Of a stretch of DNA of 64,000 nucleotides, positions 18,219-26,818 are shown piece after piece (positions within the stretch are counted from its first letter, which is position 1; each line of letters starts with the position of its first letter). The DNA is from Gammaproteobacteria bacterium (GTDB taxonomy: Bacteria; Pseudomonadota; Gammaproteobacteria; Pseudomonadales; PIVM01): NCBI GenBank assembly GCA_003353945.1, contig PIVM01000004.1, positions 55,166-119,165 of the forward strand. The letters run 5' to 3'. The notes under the pieces are model-generated. The model made no database searches and was not told the DNA's origin. It was given only the letters and a program-made list of their open reading frames with translations. The position numbers were made by a program, and so were the translations under genes.

Positions 18219-19499
18219 TTACAGTGTAGCAAAGGCTCGCGATGCTGCTGTGATGGTGCTCTCAATCATTTGATCATCATGTGCGCTGCTGACAAAACCG
18301 GCCTCATAAGCTGAAGGGGCCAAATACACGCCTTCTTTTAGCATGGCATGGTAAAAATGTTGGAAGCGGTCAATATCACAGGCAGTTACTTGCGTGTAGC
18401 GAGTGATTTTTTCTTCTTCAGTAAAAAAGAAACCGAACATGCCGCCGGCCTGGTTGGTGCTGAAGGGGATGCCAGCTTCTTTAGCCGCTTGTGTAAAACC
18501 CCCTAACAGTTTTTCTACTTTCTTGCCTAAGGCTTCATAAAAACCGGGTGCAGAGACCGCTTCCAGCATGGCCAAGCCAGCAGCCATTGCAATCGGGTTA
18601 CCCGATAGCGTGCCTGCTTGATAAACCGGGCCGGTGGGTGCTATTTTTTCCATAATGTCTCGGCGTCCGCCAAACGCGCCGACTGGCATGCCGCCGCCAA
18701 TCACTTTACCCAGCGTAGTTAAATCAGGGGTGATGCCAAAATGCTGCTGGGCTCCACCACAAGAGACTCGAAAGCCGGTCATCACTTCGTCAAAAATTAA
18801 GACTGTACCGTACTTGTCACAGATATCACGCAGACCTTGTAAAAAGCCAGGAACAGGTGGAATGCAGTTCATATTGCCTGCAACCGGCTCAACAATAATG
18901 CAGGCGACTTGTTCGCCAATATCAGCAAAGGCGGTTTTTACGCTGTCAATATCGTTGTAAGTAAGAGTGATGGTTTGTTCGGCCAGGGCGGCTGGAACTC
19001 CGGGGGAGTTAGGCTCTCCCATGGTCAATGCACCAGAGCCGGCTTTGACCAGTAGTGAGTCGGCATGGCCGTGGTAGCAGCCTTCGAATTTCACAATTTT
19101 GTCTCGTCCGGTAAAGCCTCGGGCCAGGCGTATCGCACTCATGGTGGCTTCTGTACCCGAACTGACCATACGCACCATTTCTATACTGGGTACGAGTGAG
19201 CAAACTTTTTCTGCCATATCAATTTCTAATTCAGTCGGTGCACCAAAACTGAGGCCGTTGGGCAAATGTTTTTTTACAGCAGCAATCACATCCGAGTTTG
19301 CATGGCCAGTTATCATAGGTCCCCAGGAGCCTACGTAATCAATATAGCGATTGCCGTCAGCGTCATAGAGGTATGCACCTTCGCCTTTTTCAAAAAACAC
19401 CGGTGTGCCACCCACACCGTTAAAGGCGCGGACAGGGGAATTTACTCCGCCGGGAATGACGGTTTTAGCACGGTCGAAGAGTATTTCTGAACGGGACAT
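18219..19499 (-). CDS. hemL: Glutamate-1-semialdehyde 2,1-aminomutase
   Basis: This is a full-length (426 aa) class-III PLP aminotransferase-fold enzyme that converts glutamate-1-semialdehyde to 5-aminolevulinate in the C5 haem pathway. Recognisable parts are [23 protein letters not shown] at the N-terminus, [16 protein letters not shown], the [10 protein letters not shown] Asp that contacts the PLP ring, and the Schiff-base Lys in [13 protein letters not shown]. It lies downstream of thiD on the same strand, as in pseudomonads, but without thiE between them. Confidence 0.97.
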   Translation of the reverse strand: MSRSEILFDRAKTVIPGGVNSPVRAFNGVGGTPVFFEKGEGAYLYDADGNRYIDYVGSWGPMITGHANSDVIAAVKKHLPNGLSFGAPTELEIDMAEKVCSLVPSIEMVRMVSSGTEATMSAIRLARGFTGRDKIVKFEGCYHGHADSLLVKAGSGALTMGEPNSPGVPAALAEQTITLTYNDIDSVKTAFADIGEQVACIIVEPVAGNMNCIPPVPGFLQGLRDICDKYGTVLIFDEVMTGFRVSCGGAQQHFGITPDLTTLGKVIGGGMPVGAFGGRRDIMEKIAPTGPVYQAGTLSGNPIAMAAGLAMLEAVSAPGFYEALGKKVEKLLGGFTQAAKEAGIPFSTNQAGGMFGFFFTEEEKITRYTQVTACDIDRFQHFYHAMLKEGVYLAPSAYEAGFVSSAHDDQMIESTITAASRAFATL

Positions 19500-19632
19500 G
19501 AATTCGCCTCAAACTGGGGTTATAAAAAATAAAAAAGAAGAGCACTATTATGGTGGTTAAGTCAGCAGAAGGCCACTGCTCGAAAACAATTATTGACGCC
19601 TAACACCGTGGATATACTTCTTCAGGCCAATG

Positions 19633-20421
19633 TCAGTCTTTACACCAGAATATCCGATTGGGAAGCAAATTTCCCATTCCCAGACGACGGCCATTATCCA
19701 GCGCTTGCCAAGTAAATTTCTGGCCTTGTTCAACGGCATCCAAGATGGAGTCCTGATGTGCGAGATAAGCAGCAATGCTGGCTGACAACGTGCTGCCAGC
19801 GCCCACAAAGCGATGTGAAATCAACGGCCACTGGTAGGATTTGACCAGACCTGATGACGAATACAGTGAATTGGTGATTTGCCGGGCCTTGTCCGGTGAG
19901 CCTGAAATAAAAACCTGGTTACAACCTCGCTCGCACAGCACCTGAGCACAGGCTTGAAGGCTGTCAGCTTCGGCAGCCAATAAATGAATTTGTTCGTTGT
20001 TTAACACTGCAATATGGGACTGGGGAATTAATAACTCGCGCGTGGCCTCAATCAAGGCATTTTCATCGTCACTGCCGGTTTGTAAAACCGGATCGAGAAT
20101 AACGGGTACATGGGGATAATCGGTCAGAATAGTGTGCACGGCCTCAATATTATCCACGCTACCCAGCATGCCCACTTTGATGACATTCACCGCAATATCT
20201 TCGAGTACGGCGCGTGCCTGCTGAATGATGATTGGGCTGTCTATATCCCAGGCATCCTTGATAGTCAACGTATCGCGAGCAGTGACTGACGTAATAATGG
20301 GCATGCAATGGCAGCCGAGGCTGCTAATGGTTTCAATATCTGCTGAGATGCCACTGCCCCCAGTGGGGTCGAGCCCCGAGAAACAGATGACAACCGGAGT
20401 GCTGGTCTTTTTTTGGGTCAT
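19633..20421 (-). CDS. thiD: Hydroxymethylpyrimidine/phosphomethylpyrimidine kinase
   Basis: The 262-residue ribokinase-fold enzyme phosphorylates HMP and HMP-P on the way to thiamine. Signatures are CFSGLDPTGGSGISADIE at the N-terminus, VILDPVLQTGS and the C-terminal GAGSTLSASIAAYLA, which corresponds to the usual GTGCTLS anion hole with T to A and C to S changes. It is not fused to ThiE. I looked for a TPP riboswitch in the 140 bp upstream and found no THI-box-like sequence. hemL follows 133 bp downstream. Confidence 0.9.
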   Translation of the reverse strand: MTQKKTSTPVVICFSGLDPTGGSGISADIETISSLGCHCMPIITSVTARDTLTIKDAWDIDSPIIIQQARAVLEDIAVNVIKVGMLGSVDNIEAVHTILTDYPHVPVILDPVLQTGSDDENALIEATRELLIPQSHIAVLNNEQIHLLAAEADSLQACAQVLCERGCNQVFISGSPDKARQITNSLYSSSGLVKSYQWPLISHRFVGAGSTLSASIAAYLAHQDSILDAVEQGQKFTWQALDNGRRLGMGNLLPNRIFWCKD

Positions 20422-20562
20422 GGTCTCTATGCAATCCTTGAAGTTTGTTCATGGCCTAGTTATAGACTAAGGCGTTAGATTGGTTTGCTCATAAATAACA
20501 TTATTGCAACGAATAAGAAAACAATACCTTCTTAATCCAAAGCCCTATTCTCGGACAGGCTC

Positions 20563-21225
20563 CTAGGCATTGTTTTCAATAATGCTTAGTACCAGATCGC
20601 GATTATGATTGCCATAGCTGGATATCGTTTGTCTGATCAAATCTGGATCTCGGGCCAGCACACCCTTTAATATGCCTTCAAAAAACTGTTGGCTTTGTTC
20701 AATTTCTTCCCGGTGTTTGCTTAAAGCCAGGTTGAAAGTGCGTTCGACGGCTGGTTGCAGGTTTTCGATAATTTCTCTCAGGTAGGGATTGGCAACCAGC
20801 GGATCAGCCATTTGCATAATTTGAAAACTGCTCTCGACGTAAAGAGCTACATCTTTTTCATGGACTTGCTGTTGCATGGAGGCCAGTGCATCCATAAAGG
20901 GTTGTATTTCTGTTTCATCTTGCCATGCGTTAGCGACCTTAACGGCAACCAAAGAATAGAGGTCGATCACCATTTCATAGAGAGCACGGACATGATGCGG
21001 TGTGATTTCAGTGACTACGGCGCCGCGTCTGGGAATGATATTGATCAAATACCGCCGTTCCAGCAACAACAAGGCTTCGCGAACAGACCCGCGGCTGACT
21101 TCCAGTTCGCTAGCAATTTTTTGCTCCTGAATACGCTCTTTGGGAGCCAGCTCGCCATTGATGATTTTTTCTGCTAGATATTGAGCAATTTTTTCGGTCA
21201 AGCTGTCGGGAGCGTTAAATGTCAT
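20563..21225 (-). CDS. GntR/FadR-family transcriptional regulator
   Basis: A winged helix-turn-helix (about residues 8-75; LTEKIAQYLAEKIINGELAP, then SELEVSRGSVREALLLLE) is followed by an all-helical FCD-like ligand domain (about 85-215). This is the FadR/VanR branch of GntR, which usually binds organic acids and often a metal through His/Asp residues. It has no obvious cotranscribed target: thiD lies downstream on the same strand and TetR is upstream. The start has AGGG 7 bases upstream. Ligand is unknown. Confidence 0.88.
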   Translation of the reverse strand: MTFNAPDSLTEKIAQYLAEKIINGELAPKERIQEQKIASELEVSRGSVREALLLLERRYLINIIPRRGAVVTEITPHHVRALYEMVIDLYSLVAVKVANAWQDETEIQPFMDALASMQQQVHEKDVALYVESSFQIMQMADPLVANPYLREIIENLQPAVERTFNLALSKHREEIEQSQQFFEGILKGVLARDPDLIRQTISSYGNHNRDLVLSIIENNA

Positions 21226-21564
21226 TCCAATGCCCTGAAAATGAAAGAGTTTTTAATTTTAGCATATCTGCACAAAAATGGCTTGAGACACCGGTGGATG
21301 TCAGGGAATTAAAGTTTTGTAGATGAATGCCTTTCATTATTGTTGAAAATTGATTTATTGTCTTACGATCTGGTAAAAATACTTTGAAAAAAGCGTATGT
21401 TAGTGGGATGTATCGCGATGATATTGTCGCCATTTATGCTGTCCGAGTGGAAGAAAGCAAGGAATAATTGGGAAGCTCCTTTTATATTGAGAGCGAGTAT
21501 TGAGAGCGAGTCAACTCTGAAAATTCGAACTGTGGTTGGTGCTTAAGGCTGCGAAATAAGGACC
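21226..21564. repeat. Intergenic region with a 13-bp tandem duplication
   Basis: No gene is visible in this 339-bp AT-rich stretch between the GntR and TetR genes. It contains a perfect tandem duplication of TATTGAGAGCGAG at 21485-21497 and 21498-21510. The GntR promoter should be at its left end. Confidence 0.55.
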
Positions 21565-22206
21565 TTAAGAGGAAGTCGTGCTTGGACCCTCATCTTGCAA
21601 AAGCAGCTCGACGGAGCGTGAAATCACATCTTTACAATGACTTAACGGTAGGCGTTGGCTGCTCAAACCGATCATCAGTGAGAAGAATATGTGCCCAAGA
21701 ATTTCGCCCAGTTCCCGTAAATCAATAGGATAGTCATTGCCCAGAGCTGCTTTTATATAAGGCACCATAATCATTTGTTGCCAGTAATCGGGTGAGTTGG
21801 TGCTGGGATCGTCTGAGATCATGGCCTGGACACCGGCTGATGCCAGGTTGATATTTTCGGTGGTTGAGTCCAGCATTCGATGGAAAACAAAAATCAGGCG
21901 TTCTTCGGGAGTCTCTCCGGGAGGTGGATTTTCCGCCAGTTCCTCAATAATGGCCATGCTCTGGCGGGCATTGATTTCAGTAATCAGGTGGTCCTTTGAG
22001 TGAAAATAACGGTATACGGTTGCCAGGCCGACATCAGCCTGGGCAGCCACATCGCGCATTGTCACAGCCACATAACCACCTTCGGTAGCCAGGTGATAAG
22101 CGGCATCATAGAGCCTGTCACGGCGTTGTTGCTGTAAAGTGGTTAGTCGACGATGACTTCCCATTAGCTGAGGGGGATTGCTAAAAGCAGGTTTTCCGGT
22201 AGTCAT
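21565..22206 (-). CDS. TetR-family transcriptional regulator
   Basis: An N-terminal TetR helix-turn-helix is clear (about residues 25-75: RRDRLYDAAYHLATEGGY, then VTMRDVAAQADVGLATVYRYFHSKDHL). The rest is a helical ligand domain of about 130 residues, with the length normal for the family. The SDR gene lies just upstream on the same strand (145 bp), with tandem 13-bp repeats between them that could be an operator. It may control the SDR and itself. Ligand is unknown. Confidence 0.9.
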   Translation of the reverse strand: MTTGKPAFSNPPQLMGSHRRLTTLQQQRRDRLYDAAYHLATEGGYVAVTMRDVAAQADVGLATVYRYFHSKDHLITEINARQSMAIIEELAENPPPGETPEERLIFVFHRMLDSTTENINLASAGVQAMISDDPSTNSPDYWQQMIMVPYIKAALGNDYPIDLRELGEILGHIFFSLMIGLSSQRLPLSHCKDVISRSVELLLQDEGPSTTSS

Positions 22207-22243
22207 ACTGCCTCACTATGCTGTTTACCTATTTATTGTAATC

Positions 22244-22273
22244 CATGTTTGGAATACATGTTTGGAATACATG
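22244..22273 (-). promoter_or_regulatory. Tandem 13-bp repeats, candidate TetR operator
   Basis: CATGTTTGGAATA occurs twice in direct tandem (22244-22256, 22257-22269) and a third CATG follows. The arrangement also creates inverted CATGT...ACATG arms. It lies 38 bp upstream of the TetR start codon, where an autoregulatory operator would be expected. Confidence 0.45.
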
Positions 22274-22350
22274 ATAAGTCAGAGCAGTAATGATTATGGC
22301 GGATTATGGCTTCGGAAAATATTTTTTTTCAGCCTTTATGCCAGGCCCAC

Positions 22351-23139
22351 CTACACTAGGCCCATCATCTCAACAATCCCATGGCTGTGCCCAGCAGTAT
22401 ATCCGCCGTCGGCCACAATGGTCTGGCCGGTCACGAAAGAGGCGTCATTCGATGCGAGAAAAAAGGCCACTCCGGCAATTTCTTCTGGTTCGCCAAAGCG
22501 TGACAACTTGGTGCATTTTTGGATATCGGTCTTAACGTCTGCCATAAAGTCCTGGTCAATGATCGATCGAAACAAAGGAGTATTAATAAAGCCGGGGCAG
22601 ATGGCATTGCAGCGAATACCCATGCGACCGTAATCAATGGCAACATTTTTTGAGAGTAGTACAACGCCGCCTTTTGATGCATTGTAAGCGCTGCCGCCTT
22701 CGGTTCCCACGATACCTTCGATGCTGGCAATAGTAATGATGCTACCGCTGCGCTGGTTCATCATGGTTGGTAACACCGATTTAATCGAGAGAAAGCTGCC
22801 TTTGAGGTTGATATCGATAACGCGGTCCCAGCTTTCTTCTTCCAGCATATTCACCGGGCCGGCTTCAGCGATGCCTGCTGCTGTGATTATGCTATCGATG
22901 CGTCCAAATTTTTCCACTGTTTCATCTGCCACCTGCTGCTGGGCGAGCGCATCAGTAACATCAATTTGGTGAAATGCACAACCTGGAGCCAAGTCTGCCA
23001 CTTCTAGCCATTCATCGTTGGTTTGAATATCAACGCCGATAACATTGGCTCCTTCTGCTGCAAAGCGTTTTGCGCAAGCCAGGCCAATACCTGACGCGGC
23101 CCCAGTGATAATAGTGACTTGGTTTTCTAGTCGTTTCAT
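22351..23139 (-). CDS. Short-chain dehydrogenase/reductase (SDR)
   Basis: A classical SDR of 262 residues: NAD(P)-binding TGAASGIGLACAKRFA (TGxxxGxG), an NNAG-equivalent TAAGIAEAG, and catalytic Ser-Tyr-Lys in ITIASIEG, then SAYNASKGGV. The Asp at the end of beta-2 (GVDIQTN) favours NAD(H) over NADP(H). The C-terminal GQTIVADGGYTAG is standard. Substrate is unknown; the TetR gene downstream suggests an inducible oxidation of a hydroxy or keto compound. Confidence 0.9.
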   Translation of the reverse strand: MKRLENQVTIITGAASGIGLACAKRFAAEGANVIGVDIQTNDEWLEVADLAPGCAFHQIDVTDALAQQQVADETVEKFGRIDSIITAAGIAEAGPVNMLEEESWDRVIDINLKGSFLSIKSVLPTMMNQRSGSIITIASIEGIVGTEGGSAYNASKGGVVLLSKNVAIDYGRMGIRCNAICPGFINTPLFRSIIDQDFMADVKTDIQKCTKLSRFGEPEEIAGVAFFLASNDASFVTGQTIVADGGYTAGHSHGIVEMMGLV

Positions 23140-23325
23140 AAATTATTGCCCTTGAAGAATCCGTTTGAGATTACTTTATCCTTAATGGCAGCTATTTGCG
23201 AATCCGTAAATTGTCTTAGGCGATCGAGAAATTATTCAGGAATTAGACCGGCAAGGGAGCTTGCAGTCGTAGGTGATGTCTAGGATTATCACTGTCCCGA
23301 TTATACCGCGATTACATCGATCGCC

Positions 23326-24129
23326 CTATTCGCGGATTTTCTGCTGTGACAATAGGATTGCTTTGAGCTCCTCTATTTTGCTATCCAGATCTTCCAGCGT
23401 CATTTCTTCATGTGTTTCTTTGCGAATACGTGCGCTTTCCTGTTCAAGTACGTTTACCACAATACCGATGACCATATTTAAAAATGCAAAGGCTGTAAAA
23501 AATATAAAGGTCAGATAATAAAACCAGCTCAATGGGTAAACCTCCATTGTTTCATACATAACATCGGTCCAGTCCTCGAATGTCATTACACGGAACAGGG
23601 TTAACAGCGAAATGGAAATATCGCCCCATAGAACAGGATTGATCGTTTCAAACAGCGTTGAACCGATGGCGGCATAGATATAAAAAATAATAAACATCAG
23701 GAGTACGACATAACCGAGTTGCGGCATAGCCTTGAGCAATGAATTGAGCAGCAAGCGCAGCTCAGGGATGATGGAGACCATTCGCAAGACTCTGAAGACC
23801 CGGATAAGCCGTCCTACCAGGGCCATGTCGCTATTGTCCAGCGGGATCATGCTGACGATTACGATGATCGAGTCGAACAGGTTCCAGGGTTGAGTAAAAA
23901 AATGAGTCTTTTTTTCTTCGCCAAGGAACCGGATAATGATTTCAGTTAAAAAGATGCCTGTTATGACCCAGTCCAACCAGCGAATAATCTGAAGTGCTAC
24001 GGGTGAAATTTCGTAGGTTTTGAGGCCAATAACCAGTGCGGAAAAGACAATAATAAAGATGACAAATAGCTCGAAAATCTTGTTGCTTCGAATAGTGAGA
24101 AAGGTTTGCTGAAGAATTTTAGTATCCAT
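23326..24129 (-). CDS. One-domain voltage-gated cation channel, BacNav-like
   Basis: I use the ATG at 24129 (MDTKILQQTF) with AGGG just upstream; an in-frame TTG at 24159 is less likely. The 267-residue protein has S1-S4 followed by S5-pore-S6. S4 carries regularly spaced arginines (VGRLIRVFRVLRMV), the voltage sensor. The pore helix ends in the filter TFEDWTD (about 181-187), S6 is FFTAFAFLNMVIGIVVNVLEQES, and a C-terminal coiled coil follows (EEMTLEDLDSKIEELKAI), as needed for tetramers. The filter has acidic residues at positions associated with calcium selectivity in engineered BacNav channels, so it may conduct Ca rather than Na. Confidence 0.88.
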   Translation of the reverse strand: MDTKILQQTFLTIRSNKIFELFVIFIIVFSALVIGLKTYEISPVALQIIRWLDWVITGIFLTEIIIRFLGEEKKTHFFTQPWNLFDSIIVIVSMIPLDNSDMALVGRLIRVFRVLRMVSIIPELRLLLNSLLKAMPQLGYVVLLMFIIFYIYAAIGSTLFETINPVLWGDISISLLTLFRVMTFEDWTDVMYETMEVYPLSWFYYLTFIFFTAFAFLNMVIGIVVNVLEQESARIRKETHEEMTLEDLDSKIEELKAILLSQQKIRE

Positions 24130-24354
24130 AATGCCCTGATATTGAAAAATTTTGCTCAAAAAAAGCGAAATTGTACCCCATTAAGCGGGTATCTTGCGAT
24201 GGAGTTCATGTTTTGTTTATAACTCTTTAAAACAAAAGGCATATCAATAGGAGTGCTGATTGAGTGTACTACACTGATACAAAATGGTGGAAAGTAGGTC
24301 GTTATTGCATCAGGAAATGGTAGTGGTACCGTATTTATTAGTGAGGCAAGGTCG

Positions 24355-25305
24355 ATGTCTATAATACAGCCCGATCACGATGAAGATTTTGATGAGGATA
24401 TTATTGATATCTTTGTTGAAGAAGCGCAAGAGGTGATCGAGGAGGTAAATGAGCATTTTCCTCGATGGTTGGAAGATCCGGGAGATCTCACATCCTTGCA
24501 TGAAATTTGTCGCGCATTTCATACCCTAAAGGGTAGTGGGCGGATGGTCAGGGCTGCAGATGTCAGCGAACTCGCTTGGGCAATCGAAAGCCTGTTAAAC
24601 CGTGTGGTTGATGGGACTTTGCCGTTGACGGATACGGTTTTTGATCTAATTGATAATGTTAGAGATACGGTTCCTGTATTGGTCGAAGCATTCCGTAATC
24701 GACAGTCGGCCTGTGTTGCGGGAGTTGACGTTGATATCCTGGTCAACCAGGCCAATGCGTTGGAGCGAGGACTGCTAGCTCCGAGTGTATCGACAGCATC
24801 CGAGGATGTGCCAGTTCTGTCTGTCGAGAAAGATCAGCTTTCGTCGGCTATTCCGGGTCACGATACTCTGGTGATCGAAGGTATAAACTCCAAAATCTCT
24901 TTGCTTGTTGAAAATACGGATGCGCTTTCTGAGGAGTTCGACAAATTGCGCGAAACGATCGACAACGTGCAAGCCGATGTCTCCGCGACGGCCAGCGAAT
25001 CAGAGCTGCGGGCGTTATTCGATAAATTAAGCGGTACGCAAAAAGAGTTGCAGGATTTGAAGTTTTTTGTCAAAGCCAACGGCGAACAGAAAGCGGGTGA
25101 CCTTCAGCAGCTTGAGCAGCGTGTTGAGTCACGACTCAGTAGCAATTCCGAAAATCGGCAGAAACTCAGTGAACAATTGCAGCAAGATTTGCAATCCGTA
25201 CGTGAGGAAATGGGTCGGATTAACGATCGAGTAGCGCTTTGGTCGTTTGGTGCTGCCATTAGTTGCAGTATTGTGACAGCGGTGGTGATGTATTTGATTC
25301 TCTAG
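24355..25305 (+). CDS. Orphan Hpt phosphotransfer protein with C-terminal membrane anchor
   Basis: The N-terminal about 110 residues are a histidine phosphotransfer domain of the ChpA/CheA type: IFVEEAQEVIEEVNEHF, then AFHTLKGSGRM with the phospho-His. A linker leads to a long coiled coil (about 175-290; many heptads, for example LSEEFDKLRETIDNVQADV). The protein ends in one membrane helix (FGAAISCSIVTAVVMYLIL). There is no kinase or receiver next to it. A tail-anchored Hpt is an unusual architecture. It could relay phosphate between a kinase and response regulators at the membrane. The start follows GAGG closely. It is not in an operon with either neighbour. Confidence 0.8.
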   Translation: MSIIQPDHDEDFDEDIIDIFVEEAQEVIEEVNEHFPRWLEDPGDLTSLHEICRAFHTLKGSGRMVRAADVSELAWAIESLLNRVVDGTLPLTDTVFDLIDNVRDTVPVLVEAFRNRQSACVAGVDVDILVNQANALERGLLAPSVSTASEDVPVLSVEKDQLSSAIPGHDTLVIEGINSKISLLVENTDALSEEFDKLRETIDNVQADVSATASESELRALFDKLSGTQKELQDLKFFVKANGEQKAGDLQQLEQRVESRLSSNSENRQKLSEQLQQDLQSVREEMGRINDRVALWSFGAAISCSIVTAVVMYLIL

Positions 25306-25315
25306 TGCTGAGTCC

Positions 25316-25951
25316 TTAGGCGCTGTACTTCAAGGCATTGATAAAAAAATGTTCTAGCTCGCGGCGAACGTTTTCTTTTGAGTGCTGCGGATTGGGGTAC
25401 TGCAAATAGGAAAGGGCGATACGGCCGATCCACATCATGATGTCTTCAAGAAGCAATTGCGGATTGATGCTGCGTTGTCTTAGCGCTTCAATATAAGGTG
25501 CCTGAAACGCATCCAGCCAGATTTTTTGTACATTACTGGATGTGAAATAAAAATAACTTGCTCTGATGCCAACGGTATCGCTGGTTTGTATTTTGTAAAA
25601 CGGCTCTTCAGGAATATGCTCGATCATATACAGCAAGCACTCAATGATAAAGTCGGTAAAGGGTTGCTCGCCTGATATATCCTTGATCATCCGGTTGATG
25701 CAATCACAGGCATGCTGTTCAACTGCCGCCTCTAAAATCTCATTCTTCGATTTAAAATAATGGTAGACCGTGCGTCGTGTGATATTGGCAGTCCTGGCGA
25801 TTTCATCAATCGTTGTGGAATTCATACCCTGACGTTCGAAGCACTGCATTGCTGCATTGAGTATTGCTCGTCGACCTTCGTCCTGTTGTACCCAGCGAGT
25901 ATTGCTGCCCCAGCGATTGCCTTTGGTGGATGAAGGTGATTGTTGTGTCAT
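25316..25951 (-). CDS. TetR-family transcriptional regulator
   Basis: I use the ATG at 25951 (MTQQSPSSTKG); a longer frame reaches 26005 but adds unlikely residues. The helix-turn-helix is at about 25-70 (EGRRAILNAAMQCFERQGMN, then TTIDEIARTANITRRTVYHYF). The remaining helical domain would bind the inducer. It is divergent from the NTF2-like/LLM gene pair, the classic arrangement for a local repressor, and direct repeats in the shared gap could be its operator. Confidence 0.88.
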   Translation of the reverse strand: MTQQSPSSTKGNRWGSNTRWVQQDEGRRAILNAAMQCFERQGMNSTTIDEIARTANITRRTVYHYFKSKNEILEAAVEQHACDCINRMIKDISGEQPFTDFIIECLLYMIEHIPEEPFYKIQTSDTVGIRASYFYFTSSNVQKIWLDAFQAPYIEALRQRSINPQLLLEDIMMWIGRIALSYLQYPNPQHSKENVRRELEHFFINALKYSA

Positions 25952-26299
25952 AACCGATTGTTTTCCGTAGGCGTTGGCGCGTGTCTGAGAAGTGTTAAAG
26001 TACAAGCCGGTTAATGTACAAGGGAAGTGCTCTTAGCTTCCGTCGCTATCTCAAATTGAATCATAATATTATATTCACATATTGCAAAGGTAAGTAAAAA
26101 TATATTGCACTAAAATGCCCATAATGTGTATTATCGCTCGTAATCAAGGGTGCATACTGCACTCTGGCACAAACCTGCCATTCACCACGCAACCGGTTTT
26201 GTTGTTGAGCTATTGCCGAGGTGCATGTTGGATTTCACTCTCGATTCCAGGAGCGGGTGTGTGTAACTGCACTTGATTTATTTTAAAGGGGATTCTCAA
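25952..26299. promoter_or_regulatory. Divergent promoter region with direct repeats
   Basis: This 348-bp gap separates the TetR gene from the NTF2-like gene. GTTAAAGTACAAG (25994-26006) and GTTAATGTACAAG (26010-26022) are direct repeats with 12/13 identity and a 3-bp spacer, 43 bp before the TetR start. A second site, GTGCATACTGCAC (26150-26162), is a 5-bp-arm inverted repeat nearer the middle. Both are candidate operators. I see no additional gene. Confidence 0.45.
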
Positions 26300-26728
26300 A
26301 TGAGTGATGAAACAACACATCCGGCCATTCAAGCTAATATCAATTCCGTTGATTTGGCAATGAAAGGCGATCGTGAAGGATGGCTTGCCTTGTATGATGA
26401 TAATGCAGTAGTGCAGGATCCCGTGGGTGTCTCTCCTTTCGATTCTGCGGGTAAGGGACACATTGGGAAGGAAGCAATAGCAAAATTCTGGGATACAGTG
26501 ATTGGACCTGCAAACCTTACGATCACGGTTCATAACCGGATACCCAGTGGAAAAAACAATGTTGCTGTGCGGCAAACTGCTGTCAACGATATGGGTAACG
26601 GCATCAAAACCAGCATTGAGATGATTGCTACTTATGACCTAAATGACGAAGGAAAAATCACTAGGATGTCTGCTTTTTGGGATTGGGACGCCTTGGAAGC
26701 ACAATTGAAAGGATTAGGTCTGATGTAA
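26300..26728 (+). CDS. NTF2-like / ketosteroid-isomerase-type protein
   Basis: The start at ATG 26300 is set by AAAGGGG about 8 bases upstream. The 142-residue product has the NTF2/SnoaL fold pattern: LAMKGDREGWLALYDDNAVVQDPVG, then GKEAIAKFWDTVIG and the final strands ITRMSAFWDWDALE. The Asp in VQDPVG aligns by motif with the general base of bacterial ketosteroid isomerases (VEDP), but the second acidic residue of that active site seems to be replaced by Ala in MIATYDL. It may be an isomerase or lyase of steroid-like or polyketide-like substrates. Next to it lie a TetR regulator and an LLM oxidoreductase. Confidence 0.8.
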   Translation: MSDETTHPAIQANINSVDLAMKGDREGWLALYDDNAVVQDPVGVSPFDSAGKGHIGKEAIAKFWDTVIGPANLTITVHNRIPSGKNNVAVRQTAVNDMGNGIKTSIEMIATYDLNDEGKITRMSAFWDWDALEAQLKGLGLM

Positions 26729-26818
26729 GTCAGCTTAGGTGGTTTCCAGTTACTTTATAACCGGTGGTTACAGTGGCACCAAGAAAAATCAACAACACTG
26801 ACCGCTTGAGGCAATGTC

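Noticed and set aside
20422-20562. A TPP riboswitch upstream of thiD
   Set aside because: No THI-box-like core or conserved stem could be found in the 140 bp before the start.
26164-26180. A sigma-54-type TGGCAC-TGC site before the NTF2-like gene
   Set aside because: The GG to GC spacing is 9 instead of 10 and the -12 element is poor.
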